Below are positions 1 to 9,426 of a DNA stretch of 64,000 bases, piece after piece; within the stretch, counting starts at the first letter, position 1; the number at the start of each line of letters is the position of its first letter. The notes under the pieces are model-generated. The model made no database searches. It worked only from the letters and a program-made list of their open reading frames with translations, and was not told where the DNA came from. Source of the DNA: Thalassomonas actiniarum (GTDB lineage: Bacteria > Pseudomonadota > Gammaproteobacteria > Enterobacterales > Alteromonadaceae); NCBI RefSeq assembly GCF_000948975.2, contig NZ_CP059735.1, positions 2,294,001 to 2,358,000 of the forward strand. The letters run 5' to 3'. A program made the translations under genes and the position numbers.

Positions 1-179
1 TTAACGGTGAAATTGTCAAGATTTTCGTGGTGCGTAAGAACGGCGCACTGGAAGAAGCGGAGATCATCAGCCATTGCCGTGAGCGCCTGACCAATTATAA
101 GGTGCCTAAGCTGGTAGAGTTTCGGGATGAATTGCCGAAGACCAATGTCGGTAAGATCCTAAGAAGAGAATTGCGTTAA
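1..179 (+). CDS. fadD: Long-chain acyl-CoA synthetase, C-terminal fragment
   Basis: Partial: the reading frame is open from the window edge (codons start at position 3) to a TAA at 177-179. The last 58 residues end in [15 protein letters not shown], the typical C-terminal lid motif of AMP-forming acyl-CoA synthetases; its Lys (in GKILR) is the residue that contacts the adenylate in this family. FadD activates fatty acids to acyl-CoA for beta-oxidation at the inner membrane. The call to FadD rather than another acyl-CoA ligase rests on this short tail and on the nearby surface lipase that would release fatty acids. A strong terminator follows. Confidence 0.75.
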   Translation, partial: NGEIVKIFVVRKNGALEEAEIISHCRERLTNYKVPKLVEFRDELPKTNVGKILRRELR

Positions 180-204
180 TTGTAATAACGCTTTGCAGAT
201 ATCT

Positions 205-230
205 AAAAGCCGGCTGATGCCGGCTTTTTT
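205..230 (+). terminator. Rho-independent terminator after fadD
   Basis: A 10-bp stem (AAAAGCCGGC / GCCGGCTTTT) with a TGAT loop runs directly into a run of T. It lies 26 nt after the fadD stop. The run of A on the 5' side means it could also serve the convergent gene at 274-897. Confidence 0.9.
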
Positions 231-273
231 ATGCTCAGGATAAACGCAGAACACTGTGCCGCTATCGGTATGG

Positions 274-897
274 CTAAAAAGGTGAGCCAAAGAACAAATC
301 CATGTCGATTTGATCAATTTTTTGATTCAACCCAGGCCTTACGACTATTTTCATCGTTTTGCATTGACCATCATATACTCCTTGCTTGTCAACCCTTAAA
401 CGTACGCCGCGATAGGTATTGGTCATTTCGACATAATCCTCGAGACGTTCATTCCTATTGTCGATATCGACACCTACCGGCATATCACTGCAGCTAATAT
501 TTACACTTGCACTGTACCTGAAGTCTTTTCCCGGTACCGTTTTTCTTCCCCAAATGCAGATATCACCCAGGGGGGCCATTTCCCGGTAATGAATGACACC
601 ATCAACGATGTACGGGCATAAGGCTTGATCTGCCTGGTGACCGTATCCCCATACGTCTGCATCTAAATCAAATAACAGGGTTTGGCCATCGTCTCCCCTG
701 ACAGAAAACTCTGCAACATATTCATCGCTGGTCATTTGCCCCCACTCGGGGAAAGCAGGATTGGGCTGGCCGGCAGTGAAGGTAAAGTCGGCTTCGGTGA
801 AGGTGTAACGGTCACCAAAAACCACTGTGGTATCGCCAGCATCGGCGTTGGCGGCAAACAGGCTGATCGCAAGTGGTAAATAGCTTAGTAATTTCAT
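274..897 (-). CDS. Hypothetical secreted protein
   Basis: A 207-residue protein of no family I recognise. It begins with a clear Sec signal peptide (MKLLSYLPLAISLFAANADA, cleavage expected after ADA), so it is exported. The mature part is rich in aromatic and acidic residues and has several Cys (around residues 93, 113, 135 and 179) that could form disulfides in the periplasm. AAGGAAG lies 5-11 nt before the ATG and supports the start. It stands alone between convergent fadD and yciK, which is on the same strand 170 nt upstream. Function unknown. Confidence 0.7.
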   Translation of the reverse strand: MKLLSYLPLAISLFAANADAGDTTVVFGDRYTFTEADFTFTAGQPNPAFPEWGQMTSDEYVAEFSVRGDDGQTLLFDLDADVWGYGHQADQALCPYIVDGVIHYREMAPLGDICIWGRKTVPGKDFRYSASVNISCSDMPVGVDIDNRNERLEDYVEMTNTYRGVRLRVDKQGVYDGQCKTMKIVVRPGLNQKIDQIDMDLFFGSPF

Positions 898-1070
898 TTT
901 AACTTCCTTATTGAAACATACTGAGATTGGTATGCGCCAAGGAATGTATCATTTGTGTTAATGGAAGGTCAATGTTGTGCAGGTAAGATGAGTGAGGCGC
1001 ACAGGAAAAGATTGATTTTGCTGATGCGGGCTAAAGGTGAACTTAGCCCGTAAAGGAGTTAAAAGCCTGT

Positions 1071-1808
1071 TTACTGAGCCTTTAATACCTGGCCAGTGAT
1101 GTCTTTACTGTCGTTAGACATCAAATAAACATAAAGCGGCATGATCTCTTTGGCTGTTCGCAGTTGGTTCTTATCTTCAGCAGGAAAAGCACTGGCGCGC
1201 ATGTTGGTACGGGTAGCCCCGGGGTTGATGGCATTACAGCGCAGGCTGGAATTTTCATACTCATCGCTAATGACTTCCATCAAACCTTCGGTGGCAAATT
1301 TAGAAACACTGTAAGGTCCCCAGTAGGCGCGGCCTTTGCTGCCGACACTGGAGCTGGTAAAGACCAGGGAAGCGTTTGGTGCCAGTAGCATAGGAGCTAT
1401 CAGGGCCTGGCTCATCAGGAACTGTGCGGTAGCATTGACCTGCATAACATCGTTCCAGATTTGCTCGTGGATCTGGGTAAACGGCGTTAATTCTCCCAGC
1501 ATAGAGGCATTGAGCAGGGCGCCGTCAAGCTTGCCGAATTGTTGTGAAATGGTGGTGGCCATATCAATATAGTTTTGTCTGGTAGCGCCTTTCATATCCA
1601 GCGGGATTATTGCCGGCTCGGGATAACCAAGTGCGACGATTTCATCATATACCGCCTCAAGCTTTTTGACGGTCTTGCCTAATAAAATCACGGTAGCGCC
1701 AAGTTCGGCATAGGTGAGGGCGGCCTGGCGCCCTATACCGTCGCCGGCACCTGTTACCAGTATGGTTTTGTCTGTCAGGCTATTTTCTTTAATTTGATAA
1801 TCGAACAT
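1071..1808 (-). CDS. yciK: YciK-family short-chain dehydrogenase/reductase
   Basis: A classical SDR of about 245 residues. It has the NAD(P)-binding TGAGDGIG motif near the N-terminus, a SerSerSer stretch (VFTSSSVGS) and the catalytic Tyr-x3-Lys (YSVSK). It matches E. coli YciK closely, including the DVMQVN and MRASAFP motifs. The natural substrate of YciK is not established. The start is placed at the ATG at 1808 (MFDYQIKENSLTDK), which lines up with the family; a longer frame exists only through a TTG at 1832. A CGGGCTAA/TTAGCCCG hairpin without a U-tract lies just downstream (1027-1050). In E. coli yciK sits beside sohB and topA, both of which are in this window. Confidence 0.9.
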   Translation of the reverse strand: MFDYQIKENSLTDKTILVTGAGDGIGRQAALTYAELGATVILLGKTVKKLEAVYDEIVALGYPEPAIIPLDMKGATRQNYIDMATTISQQFGKLDGALLNASMLGELTPFTQIHEQIWNDVMQVNATAQFLMSQALIAPMLLAPNASLVFTSSSVGSKGRAYWGPYSVSKFATEGLMEVISDEYENSSLRCNAINPGATRTNMRASAFPAEDKNQLRTAKEIMPLYVYLMSNDSKDITGQVLKAQ

Positions 1809-2080
1809 GAATAATGGGTTTTTGCGAAACAATGGCGTGATTTTACTCTTTGCAGACGATGCTGACGAGCTAAAATTGAGCTAAGACGGTTAAAAGTAAG
1901 CAAATATCAGCAAAATCAGACATAAATCAAAAAAACCGCTAGCACATTGGCAAATCTTGGGTTAAGTTTGACTGGTCTAACTTGTTAGTTTTTGACTGAC
2001 ATCAGGCAAAAAGAAACTAAAACGATACTAACAAGTACAAATTTATAAAAATAAAGAAGACTAGTCCTTGGGGAGAAATA

Positions 2081-4522
2081 ATGAAAAAGCTAGTACTTAG
2101 TCTCGCGATTTGCAGCGCACTTGGTTTAAGTGGCTGTGGCAGCGAATCCAACTCTGATGTTATACAGGAAACAGCAGAGAATAACACGGTGGCTCCTGCA
2201 AATAGCCGAATTTCCTTCAATCCCACTGCTGGTGTGGTCTCCGTACCAAACGACTTACTTTTTTCCGGTACGACTGACGGCACCTTGAATTTGCCTGTAG
2301 AAGATGCCAGCGACGGCTCAGATCCTTTTGTTGCCATGAGTGCCCTTGATGGCTGGTCGACAATTAACCCTTTTACTATCGCCATTGATTTCCCTGAAGG
2401 GCGCGGCCTTGACGGTGACAGTGTTTTTTCTCCTGACTCGGTAAAAGTTTATGAGATGGTGATGGGGGGCGATGCCAGCGATGCAGACTGTACCAGTCTT
2501 TCCCTTGGATTAGCCTGTAAAGTCGTTAATGAACTGACCTTTGGCACCGACTTTATCGCCCAGGCATCGGGTAACAGTATTGCTATCGTTCCGGTAAACC
2601 CGCTGAAGGGAAAAACCACTTATGTGGTTGCCCTGACTAAAAATATTCAGGATGACAGCGGTAAGTCTGTGCTTGGCTCCAGCAGTTATGAGCTGGTTCA
2701 GCAAGATCTTGCCACCCAGCCGCTAGCCACAGATGCGCAAAAGAGTTTACAGGCTGCGGTGAACAGTTATGAAAATGCCATCGTTGCCGCAGGCGCCGAT
2801 CGTGATTCACTGATATACACTATGGCCATGACGACTCAGTCGACCACAGATGTGTTATTTACCGCCAAGCAGTTGCTGGCTGCTAATGTCGGCCAGGGTG
2901 TTTTGCCGGGGATTGCAGTGACGGATCTAGGCATTTCAGTAGGGGATCTTTTATCTGATGCAGGCATTATCGGCGCCACGCAAAAGCCTTTATTTGATAC
3001 TGCCAACTTATACAGTGGTAGTATTTCCCTGCCATACTACTCAGGTGTGCCTAGTGCCGATAATCCTATGGCGCCGGTGAATGAGTGGTGGACAAGCTTA
3101 TGTGATTCAGGTGTGATGCTGGCGGGTCTGGCTGCAGCGAATCCGGATGCCATTCCTGAGGGGGCATTAGATGCCAATGATGCTGCCTGTATGGCAGTTT
3201 CTGACGCGGCCGGTTTGGCGGCTCCGGGTTTACGCGACCTGAGCTCAATAATGGATTTAGATACCGAAAGAAACCTGACCAAATACAGCCCGGTACCGGC
3301 TCCTAAGGCCACTATGGCACTTGACGTGCAACTGACGACACCGGATGTTGACAAGATCAATGAACTCAGAGCATTGCAAGGCCTGTCCACAGACTATGTA
3401 ATGCCTGACGGCGGTTGGCCTATAGTGATCTTGCAGCACGGTATCACCTCTAAAAAAGAAGACATGTTATTGATCACCGGTGCGCTGTCATCTAACGGTT
3501 TTGCCACTGTCGCGATTGATCATCCACTGCATGGCAGCCGCGGCTTTGACCTTGACGGAGATGGTAGTGATGAGATTAATGCCACAGACGGCATGGGAGG
3601 TTCAGCCACCCACTACATGAACCTGGGCAGCTTGTTAACCACACGTGATAACCTGCGTCAAAGCTCTATTGATATGCTGGGCTTACGTTTAGGTTTGAAT
3701 ACCTTAGCCTTAAGTCCTGAACTTAGCATTAACAGTAATGAAGTACATTTCCTGGGCCATTCCCTGGGGGCAATTACCGGGATTAATTTCGTGGCATTAG
3801 CTAATGCGCCTTTAAATGAAGCCATTGATCCCATGTTTGCCATTAATAGCAACTCTCTGGCGATGCCGGGTGTTGGTGTTGCGAACTTCCTGCTTGAGTC
3901 CGGTTCTTTTAAAGATACCATTAAATCCGGTTTAACCTATGCCAGCTCAACGGACTTCCAGGGATATGTGGCTGCGGTAAATGCCAATGGCTACACCAGT
4001 ACTTCACCTGAATGGGAAGACTTTTTAATCGAATCTTACCTGGCTTTTTATAATAATGTGTTAAATGATACCCAGCGTGCTGAGCTTGATGCCGGTTTTG
4101 CTTCTTTTGCTTTTGCTGCGCAGACGGTAACAGATTCAGGTGACCCGGTTAACTATGCTGCGACCATGAAAGCTACGGCGACCCCGACCCATGTGATTGA
4201 AGTTGTCGGTGACGGCGCGGATAACCTGTCGGATCAAGTGATCCCGAATACTGTCTCCAGCTCGCCGTTAGCCGGTACTGAAGCAGGCATTCGTTTACTT
4301 GAATTACCAGCGGTGAGTGAAACCACTGCGGGTTCTGGTGCGGTTCGCTTCCTGAACGGCCATCATGGCTCTATTTTAAACCCTAGCGCCGATGCGACGG
4401 CTTCGCCTTCGGTTGAATTAAGCGCCCGGGCAACTACAGAAATGCAGACACAAGTGGTCAGCTTCTTTGCCGCGAAAGGACAAGCGGTCAGCATTAACGA
4501 TGCTGGAGTCATTAAGCAATAA
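2081..4522 (+). CDS. VolA/Pla-1/cef-type extracellular lipase, lipoprotein
   Basis: An 813-residue lipoprotein. The signal peptide ends in the lipobox LSGC with Cys19 as the lipidated residue. The nucleophile elbow is GHSLG, with Ser561. The length and the domain plan (long N-terminal beta-rich region, then an alpha/beta-hydrolase carrying LQHGITS, DHPLHG and FLGHSLGA) match the VolA/Pla-1/cef family of surface-exposed lipases and lysophospholipases. In Vibrio cholerae VolA frees fatty acids from lysophosphatidylcholine for uptake. A good ribosome site (GGGGAGA) precedes the ATG. Next to fadD the gene fits a fatty-acid scavenging role. The exact lipid substrate is inferred from family only. 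Confidence 0.85.
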   Translation: MKKLVLSLAICSALGLSGCGSESNSDVIQETAENNTVAPANSRISFNPTAGVVSVPNDLLFSGTTDGTLNLPVEDASDGSDPFVAMSALDGWSTINPFTIAIDFPEGRGLDGDSVFSPDSVKVYEMVMGGDASDADCTSLSLGLACKVVNELTFGTDFIAQASGNSIAIVPVNPLKGKTTYVVALTKNIQDDSGKSVLGSSSYELVQQDLATQPLATDAQKSLQAAVNSYENAIVAAGADRDSLIYTMAMTTQSTTDVLFTAKQLLAANVGQGVLPGIAVTDLGISVGDLLSDAGIIGATQKPLFDTANLYSGSISLPYYSGVPSADNPMAPVNEWWTSLCDSGVMLAGLAAANPDAIPEGALDANDAACMAVSDAAGLAAPGLRDLSSIMDLDTERNLTKYSPVPAPKATMALDVQLTTPDVDKINELRALQGLSTDYVMPDGGWPIVILQHGITSKKEDMLLITGALSSNGFATVAIDHPLHGSRGFDLDGDGSDEINATDGMGGSATHYMNLGSLLTTRDNLRQSSIDMLGLRLGLNTLALSPELSINSNEVHFLGHSLGAITGINFVALANAPLNEAIDPMFAINSNSLAMPGVGVANFLLESGSFKDTIKSGLTYASSTDFQGYVAAVNANGYTSTSPEWEDFLIESYLAFYNNVLNDTQRAELDAGFASFAFAAQTVTDSGDPVNYAATMKATATPTHVIEVVGDGADNLSDQVIPNTVSSSPLAGTEAGIRLLELPAVSETTAGSGAVRFLNGHHGSILNPSADATASPSVELSARATTEMQTQVVSFFAAKGQAVSINDAGVIKQ

Positions 4523-4546
4523 TGATTTGATATCACTATATTGTTG

Positions 4547-4573
4547 AAAAAGCCCTCATTTGAGGGCTTTTTT
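4547..4573 (+). terminator. Rho-independent terminator after the lipase gene
   Basis: A 12-bp stem (AAAAAGCCCTCA / TGAGGGCTTTTT) with a 2-nt TT loop ends in a T-run, 25 nt after the lipase stop. Confidence 0.9.
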
Positions 4574-4751
4574 ATATCTGAATGCAGGGCAAGTTACGCG
4601 AGCAGTAAAACAAGAAAAAATCAGTTGTTAAAATTTGTGTTTTTTGCGTTTTCAGCGCCAGATTTTCGTGTAAAATCAGTGTTAATTAATACCTGAGCAA
4701 TCAAACCTCGCCGGGTTTGGTTGGTTTATTTTTACTCCCGGGAGAGTCATT

Positions 4752-5795
4752 TTGGATTTTTTGTACGAATACGGCATGTTTTTAGCCAAAACCGTGACCT
4801 TAGTGTTGGCGGTGGTGGCCATTTTAGTGGCGATTACTGCCACGGCCATTAAGCAAAAACATAAAAAAGGAGAGCTGGAGATCACGGATCTGTCTGCTGA
4901 ATTTGAAGAAGTTGAGCAGGATATTACCCATCAGCTGTTGTCGAAGGAAGAATTAAAGAAAAAAGAAAAAGCCGATAAAAAACTGGCAAAAGAAAAAGCC
5001 AAAGCAGAAAAGAATGCTGCCAAAGATGAAGATGCCAAGCAAGAGCCCAGGCTGTTCGTGGTGGACTTTAACGGCAGTTTGGATGCCCGTGAAGTAAAAG
5101 GCTTGCGTGAAGAAATTACTGCCATTTTATCTGTGGCTAATAAAGAAGACGAAGTTTTTGTTCGCCTGGAAAGCGGCGGCGGTATGGTGCATGGCTATGG
5201 CCTGGCGTCATCCCAGCTGGATCGCATCCGCCAAAACGATATCCCGCTGACGGTTTCCGTGGACAAGGTAGCTGCCAGCGGCGGTTATATGATGGCCTGT
5301 GTTGCCAACAAAATTATTTCTGCACCTTTTGCCATTTTAGGCTCAATCGGGGTTATTGCCCAGGTGCCTAACTTCAACAAATTGCTGAAAAAGCACGATG
5401 TTGAGTTTGAACAACTGACCGCGGGCGAGTTTAAACGCACCTTAACCATGTTTGGTGAGAATACCGAAAAAGGCCGTGAAAAGTTTGTTGAAGAGCTTGA
5501 AGAAACCCATGAGTTATTCAAGGACTTTGTTACCGAGCACAGACCAAGCTTGGATGTTGCCAAGGTGGCCACGGGTGAGCACTGGTTTGGTACTAAAGCA
5601 AAAGAGCTGGGGTTAGTGGATGAGATCCAAACCAGCGACGATTATCTGCAGGCTGCCAGTAAAGAGCGTAAGGTGGTGGCAATAAAATTTGAAACCCGCA
5701 AAGGTTTTGCAGAAAAGCTTACCAAAGCCGCTTCGCTTTCAATTGAAAACGTTATCGGTAAATTGTGGCAAAATAACCGTATCTTTCCCGGTTAA
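4752..5795 (+). CDS. sohB: SohB, inner-membrane S49 (SppA-type) peptidase
   Basis: A 347-residue protein aligning along its whole length with E. coli SohB. An N-terminal membrane segment (about residues 10-32) is followed by a Lys/Glu/Ala-rich, highly charged stretch (65-95) and the S49 peptidase domain. The serine/lysine dyad is visible as Ser176 in VAASGGYMMAC and Lys228 in AGEFKRT. SohB is an inner-membrane protease whose active site faces the periplasm; it was found as a multicopy suppressor of htrA (degP) loss. The start is a TTG at 4752 with GGAG 7 nt upstream; MDFLYEYG lines up with the E. coli start, so the rare codon is credible. tpm follows after 31 nt. Confidence 0.95.
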   Translation: MDFLYEYGMFLAKTVTLVLAVVAILVAITATAIKQKHKKGELEITDLSAEFEEVEQDITHQLLSKEELKKKEKADKKLAKEKAKAEKNAAKDEDAKQEPRLFVVDFNGSLDAREVKGLREEITAILSVANKEDEVFVRLESGGGMVHGYGLASSQLDRIRQNDIPLTVSVDKVAASGGYMMACVANKIISAPFAILGSIGVIAQVPNFNKLLKKHDVEFEQLTAGEFKRTLTMFGENTEKGREKFVEELEETHELFKDFVTEHRPSLDVAKVATGEHWFGTKAKELGLVDEIQTSDDYLQAASKERKVVAIKFETRKGFAEKLTKAASLSIENVIGKLWQNNRIFPG

Positions 5796-5826
5796 TTTAG
5801 GTTTATTGAGCAGCAGGTGAAGTAAG

Positions 5827-6483
5827 ATGGATAAGATCTTTTGGCATAACTGTTGGGAGCGCAATACCCTGGGTTTCCATCAGCAGGAGATCCATCCATT
5901 TTTAAGTCGTTACCTGGAAAAGCTGTTACGGGATGAAGACAAGCATGTGCTGGTGCCGTTATGCGGTAAATCGCTGGACATGGCCTGGCTTGCCGAACGC
6001 ATGCAAGTTAGCGGCGCTGAGCTCAGTGAAATCGCCTGTCGGGACTTTTTTCAGGAAAAAGACATTCCCTATCAAAGCCGGCGTGAAGGGGATTTTCAGT
6101 TATTTTCCTACGATAACCTGAATCTGTGGCAGGGAGATTTCTTTAAGCTTGCGCCAAAATTGTTGTCCGGGGTCGACTGGATTTATGATCGAGCGGCGCT
6201 TATTGCTCTGCCCGAAGCGATGCAGCAAGCTTATGTTGATAAGCTGCTGAGCTTTATGACGGAAGATACCCGGATATTACTGGTGTCGGTAGAATATCCT
6301 TCTGAAGAAATGCCGGGACCTCCTTTTCCGGTTTTTGAACAAGATTTACGGCGTTTGTTTGCTGTCAATAAAAAACTTAAAATCGAAAAACTGGCAACTT
6401 TGCCTCATGAAGATAAACGCTTTGCCCAACGTACCTTTGATGTCAGCTCCCTGGCAGAAACCTTATACCTGATCCGTTATTAA
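5827..6483 (+). CDS. tpm: Thiopurine S-methyltransferase
   Basis: A 218-residue SAM-dependent methyltransferase. The N-terminal FWHNCWERNTLGFHQ and the SAM-binding stretch LVPLCGKSLDMAWLA are signatures of bacterial Tpm, as are the YDRAALIALP and PGPPFPV motifs. The family methylates thiols and, in some bacteria, takes part in selenite and tellurite methylation; the physiological substrate is unclear. Cytoplasmic. It lies 31 nt after sohB on the same strand and may be cotranscribed. Confidence 0.93.
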   Translation: MDKIFWHNCWERNTLGFHQQEIHPFLSRYLEKLLRDEDKHVLVPLCGKSLDMAWLAERMQVSGAELSEIACRDFFQEKDIPYQSRREGDFQLFSYDNLNLWQGDFFKLAPKLLSGVDWIYDRAALIALPEAMQQAYVDKLLSFMTEDTRILLVSVEYPSEEMPGPPFPVFEQDLRRLFAVNKKLKIEKLATLPHEDKRFAQRTFDVSSLAETLYLIRY

Positions 6484-6735
6484 ACGCTTGGGATGGCGCA
6501 GAAAGACAAACAGCGCGTTTATCGCCGCTATCCTTTTACTGAGATAATCCTTTCTTATTCATTGTCTTTGGCCAGATATTTGGCTGTAATTGCTCAGTGA
6601 GTTCGTTTTATTATTTATTTAAAGTAAATAAAAAGGTTAACTAAAAGTAAAACAGTTGTTTATTTGCTATTGATCTCTGTGGGTTCTTCTTTTAATCTGG
6701 CAGCATTGGAAATAATAACAATAAGGACAGTATTG

Positions 6736-7149
6736 ATGAGTGAAAAAAGCAGTTTTCTGGGTAAAGTGAAAGAGGTGGCCAGTTACGTACTGATTATCGG
6801 GCTAGGTTTAGGTCTGGGCCTGGCGGGAAAAAGTGCCTGGGAGTGGTATAATCAGGTCCCTGCCTATATAGAAACAGATACCCGGGAGCATTTTGCCAAT
6901 GTCAGTAATAAGGTTGTGGTTTATACCACGCAGTGGTGCGGCTTCTGTAAACAAACGAAAGAGTTTTTAAACAAGAATAATATTGCCTTCCTGGAGCGGG
7001 ATATTGAACTTGGTGACAACAAGATTGACTCCCTATATCAATCTATAGGCCAACCCGGCGTTCCTAAAATTGTTATCGGCAATAAAATTATTAACGGCTT
7101 TAATCTTGGTTTAATCAAGCAGGAGCTTGGCGAGCATAATCTGTTGTAA
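6736..7149 (+). CDS. Membrane-anchored glutaredoxin-like protein
   Basis: A 137-residue protein starting at the ATG at 6736, preceded by AAGGAC; the frame extends further upstream but without a ribosome site. A single N-terminal membrane helix (about residues 15-31, Gly/Leu-rich) is followed by a glutaredoxin/thioredoxin-fold domain with the redox motif WCGFC, a cis-Pro segment (GVPKIVI) and a C-terminal GFN motif. It probably reduces disulfides or glutathione-mixed disulfides close to the membrane. Which side the domain faces cannot be read with certainty; the Lys residues before the helix suggest an N-in orientation and so a periplasmic domain. Not obviously in an operon. Confidence 0.8.
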   Translation: MSEKSSFLGKVKEVASYVLIIGLGLGLGLAGKSAWEWYNQVPAYIETDTREHFANVSNKVVVYTTQWCGFCKQTKEFLNKNNIAFLERDIELGDNKIDSLYQSIGQPGVPKIVIGNKIINGFNLGLIKQELGEHNLL

Positions 7150-7378
7150 TTCCTGCCTGTATTGAGTGTTTTCTTAAAAATACCGGCTTGTATTAAGAAA
7201 ACACTCCCAATCCTTGTTGCCCCTTTCTTTTTTGCTGCCAAGTATATTGCCCTCTTAAGGCAGGCAGCGGTTTCTGACAGAATTATTTTGCTACAATGAT
7301 GAAAAATATCTAATGTTTTCAATGTTTTTACCGATATAGAAGCTAACCGAATCACTTTTAGTTTCACCAGGGATGGCA

Positions 7379-9292
7379 ATGAACACCTCACTTGATACGT
7401 TAATATTTAATCCTGCCTTAAGTGATCCCGAGCGGAAAGTATCATTACTTACTTCTACTGCTGAAATATCCGCTAGCGGCCAAGATAATGGTGCAATATC
7501 TGTACAGGCCAGGGAAAAGTTTACCCGTGCCATTGAAGAGTATGAGGCGGTCAATAAGCTGTTAAAGCAGCAGTTACAGCAGGAATTTTCAAACTCGATA
7601 ACGATAGCTAAGGAGCAGATAACCACGGCTCCCGGTTATGATGCCAAAGCAGAAGACCTGGCGGTACATTTTGTTACCCGCAATGTTCAACATGGCTTGA
7701 AACAGGGCAGTAATGCCGATGAGCTGACCGAGATCATCAATCAGGCTTCAGAAAATGTTCGCAGCGCTTACAGCAATACCAGTGGTATTCTCGAAGCGCT
7801 GGGGAAGCTGGGGCCGGAGCAGAAATCTTTTATCAGTAAAAGTGAATATCGGGTAGAGAGGGCACTAACCGGTTTTTCTGAGGCTATTTACCGGGATGAA
7901 CGGGCAGAGTCTGATCTGCAGCTATTTGAACTGAGCGTAAAAACCCGCGAAGGAGATGTGATTAACATTCAGTTTTCTTCAAGTCAGGGGTATGAACAAG
8001 CATCGGGTAACACCCTGGACAGCTTCGAGCTGAGCTATGAGGTTGATGGAGAGCTGTCGGAGCAGGAGTACCAGGCACTGCAAGGTGTCTTTTCCCAGGT
8101 CGGTCAACTGGCAGATGACTATTTTCCCGGTAGCCGATCCTCAGGTTATAATGTCTTTGGCGGCGGAACCGGTGAGCATGATTTTACCCTGGATGTATTA
8201 AAGGACTTTGATAGCGAACAATTAGCCGGTGTCGATTTATCGATAGGTCTGTGGGAAGGCGGTGAGGGGGACCTTAGGACCGAGCGCCTGGATTATAGCT
8301 ATGCCTTTGATGCTAAAAATCAGCAACAGAGCCTGAAATTCGATTGGGTAACATCGGGCGCCCGGGAGGTCAGTTTTGCCGTCGACAGTTCAACCATAGG
8401 CCGTTTGGATGAAGCCCAGTTGGCGCAATACCTGGACGTTATTGATAGCAGCTATGAGGAGGTCAGCAAGAACCAGTCTTCCCGTTATAATACCTTAACG
8501 CCAACGGCTCTGGAAAGTTATAAAACCGCGTTATCCAGTGTTTTCTCACTGGCAGAGCAACATACCCGGCAAATGGATTTTAGCGAGTTTGAATCGGCTG
8601 ATAAAGGCCGCCTGGCCGCAGAGTTAACCAATGACATGATAGAGACGGACGCCCGCTATCAAGCCATGGCAGATGATAAAGCGCATATTTTTAATGAAGG
8701 TTTCTCTTTGCTGGCTGATTTTAACAGTAGTTTCGTTGTCGGTGAGGAAAACTATAAGGGCCATATCAACCTTGCCCTGAAGCAAGAAACCAGCAGCTCT
8801 CAAAGCCTTGATTATACCGGGGTGGAACAAACGAAAGCTTATGATATGACTACCTTACGGGGTTATGCCGAGACCGGCAGTAAAACCGTAGATATCTCAG
8901 AGCAATATACTATCAAGGCGGCAACCAAAGGCGGTAATGTTGTTGCTGTGGACCAAGAGCAAAAGTTCGATAGAAAAGAGCAAACAGCTGCCTATATCGG
9001 CGGTGGTATTTCTACCGGTGTGGAAACCGTGACAGAAAGCATTGATACCAGCAGTTTACGGTTAGTTGAAGATATCTGGACACAGGATATCAGTCATCAT
9101 AAGGACACCACCACCGAGTCGACTACCTTTTATGGTGAAGAAGTGAAGTACCAGTCGCGAAAGACCAGCCAGGAAGCCAGTCAAACCAGTACTTTAATCG
9201 CGGATATTGATAAGCTTAAAGACAATAAGTTTATGCGGGAAAAATATGCGCCACAGCTGTTGAAGACCAATCAGTTTATGTTAGAGATTTAA
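7379..9292 (+). CDS. Large uncharacterised protein, possibly DUF5610-like
   Basis: A 637-residue protein with no signal peptide and no membrane segment. AGGGA at 7369-7373 favours the ATG at 7379 over that at 7373. The N-terminal 150 residues are helical and charged and contain a stretch (GYDAKAEDLAVHFVTR, then SGILEALGKL) that resembles DUF5610 proteins of marine gammaproteobacteria; this is from memory and uncertain. The middle and C-terminal parts are rich in Ser, Thr, Gln and acidic residues with beta-strand character (for example LDSFELSYEVDGELSEQEYQ). It sits alone between terminators. Function unknown. Confidence 0.7.
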   Translation: MNTSLDTLIFNPALSDPERKVSLLTSTAEISASGQDNGAISVQAREKFTRAIEEYEAVNKLLKQQLQQEFSNSITIAKEQITTAPGYDAKAEDLAVHFVTRNVQHGLKQGSNADELTEIINQASENVRSAYSNTSGILEALGKLGPEQKSFISKSEYRVERALTGFSEAIYRDERAESDLQLFELSVKTREGDVINIQFSSSQGYEQASGNTLDSFELSYEVDGELSEQEYQALQGVFSQVGQLADDYFPGSRSSGYNVFGGGTGEHDFTLDVLKDFDSEQLAGVDLSIGLWEGGEGDLRTERLDYSYAFDAKNQQQSLKFDWVTSGAREVSFAVDSSTIGRLDEAQLAQYLDVIDSSYEEVSKNQSSRYNTLTPTALESYKTALSSVFSLAEQHTRQMDFSEFESADKGRLAAELTNDMIETDARYQAMADDKAHIFNEGFSLLADFNSSFVVGEENYKGHINLALKQETSSSQSLDYTGVEQTKAYDMTTLRGYAETGSKTVDISEQYTIKAATKGGNVVAVDQEQKFDRKEQTAAYIGGGISTGVETVTESIDTSSLRLVEDIWTQDISHHKDTTTESTTFYGEEVKYQSRKTSQEASQTSTLIADIDKLKDNKFMREKYAPQLLKTNQFMLEI

Positions 9293-9377
9293 GGTTATAA
9301 ACTGCAGGAGTATGGGGTCGAAGAGAATACCGCTCACTCTGTTATCCTCAGGTGGCCGTGACATAGATTCTATGTAT

Positions 9378-9408
9378 AAAAAAGCCGCAATTCTTTAAGG
9401 ATTGCGGC
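9378..9408 (-). terminator. Rho-independent terminator of the symporter gene
   Basis: An 8-bp stem (GCCGCAAT / ATTGCGGC, 9384-9391 and 9401-9408) is followed on the minus strand by six T, 20 nt beyond the symporter stop. Confidence 0.85.
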
Positions 9409-9426
9409 CTGTTCGGGCAATAAAGT

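Noticed and set aside
231-497. 88-codon plus-strand frame opposite the secreted hypothetical gene
   Set aside because: Shadow of the minus-strand gene, which has a signal peptide and ribosome site.
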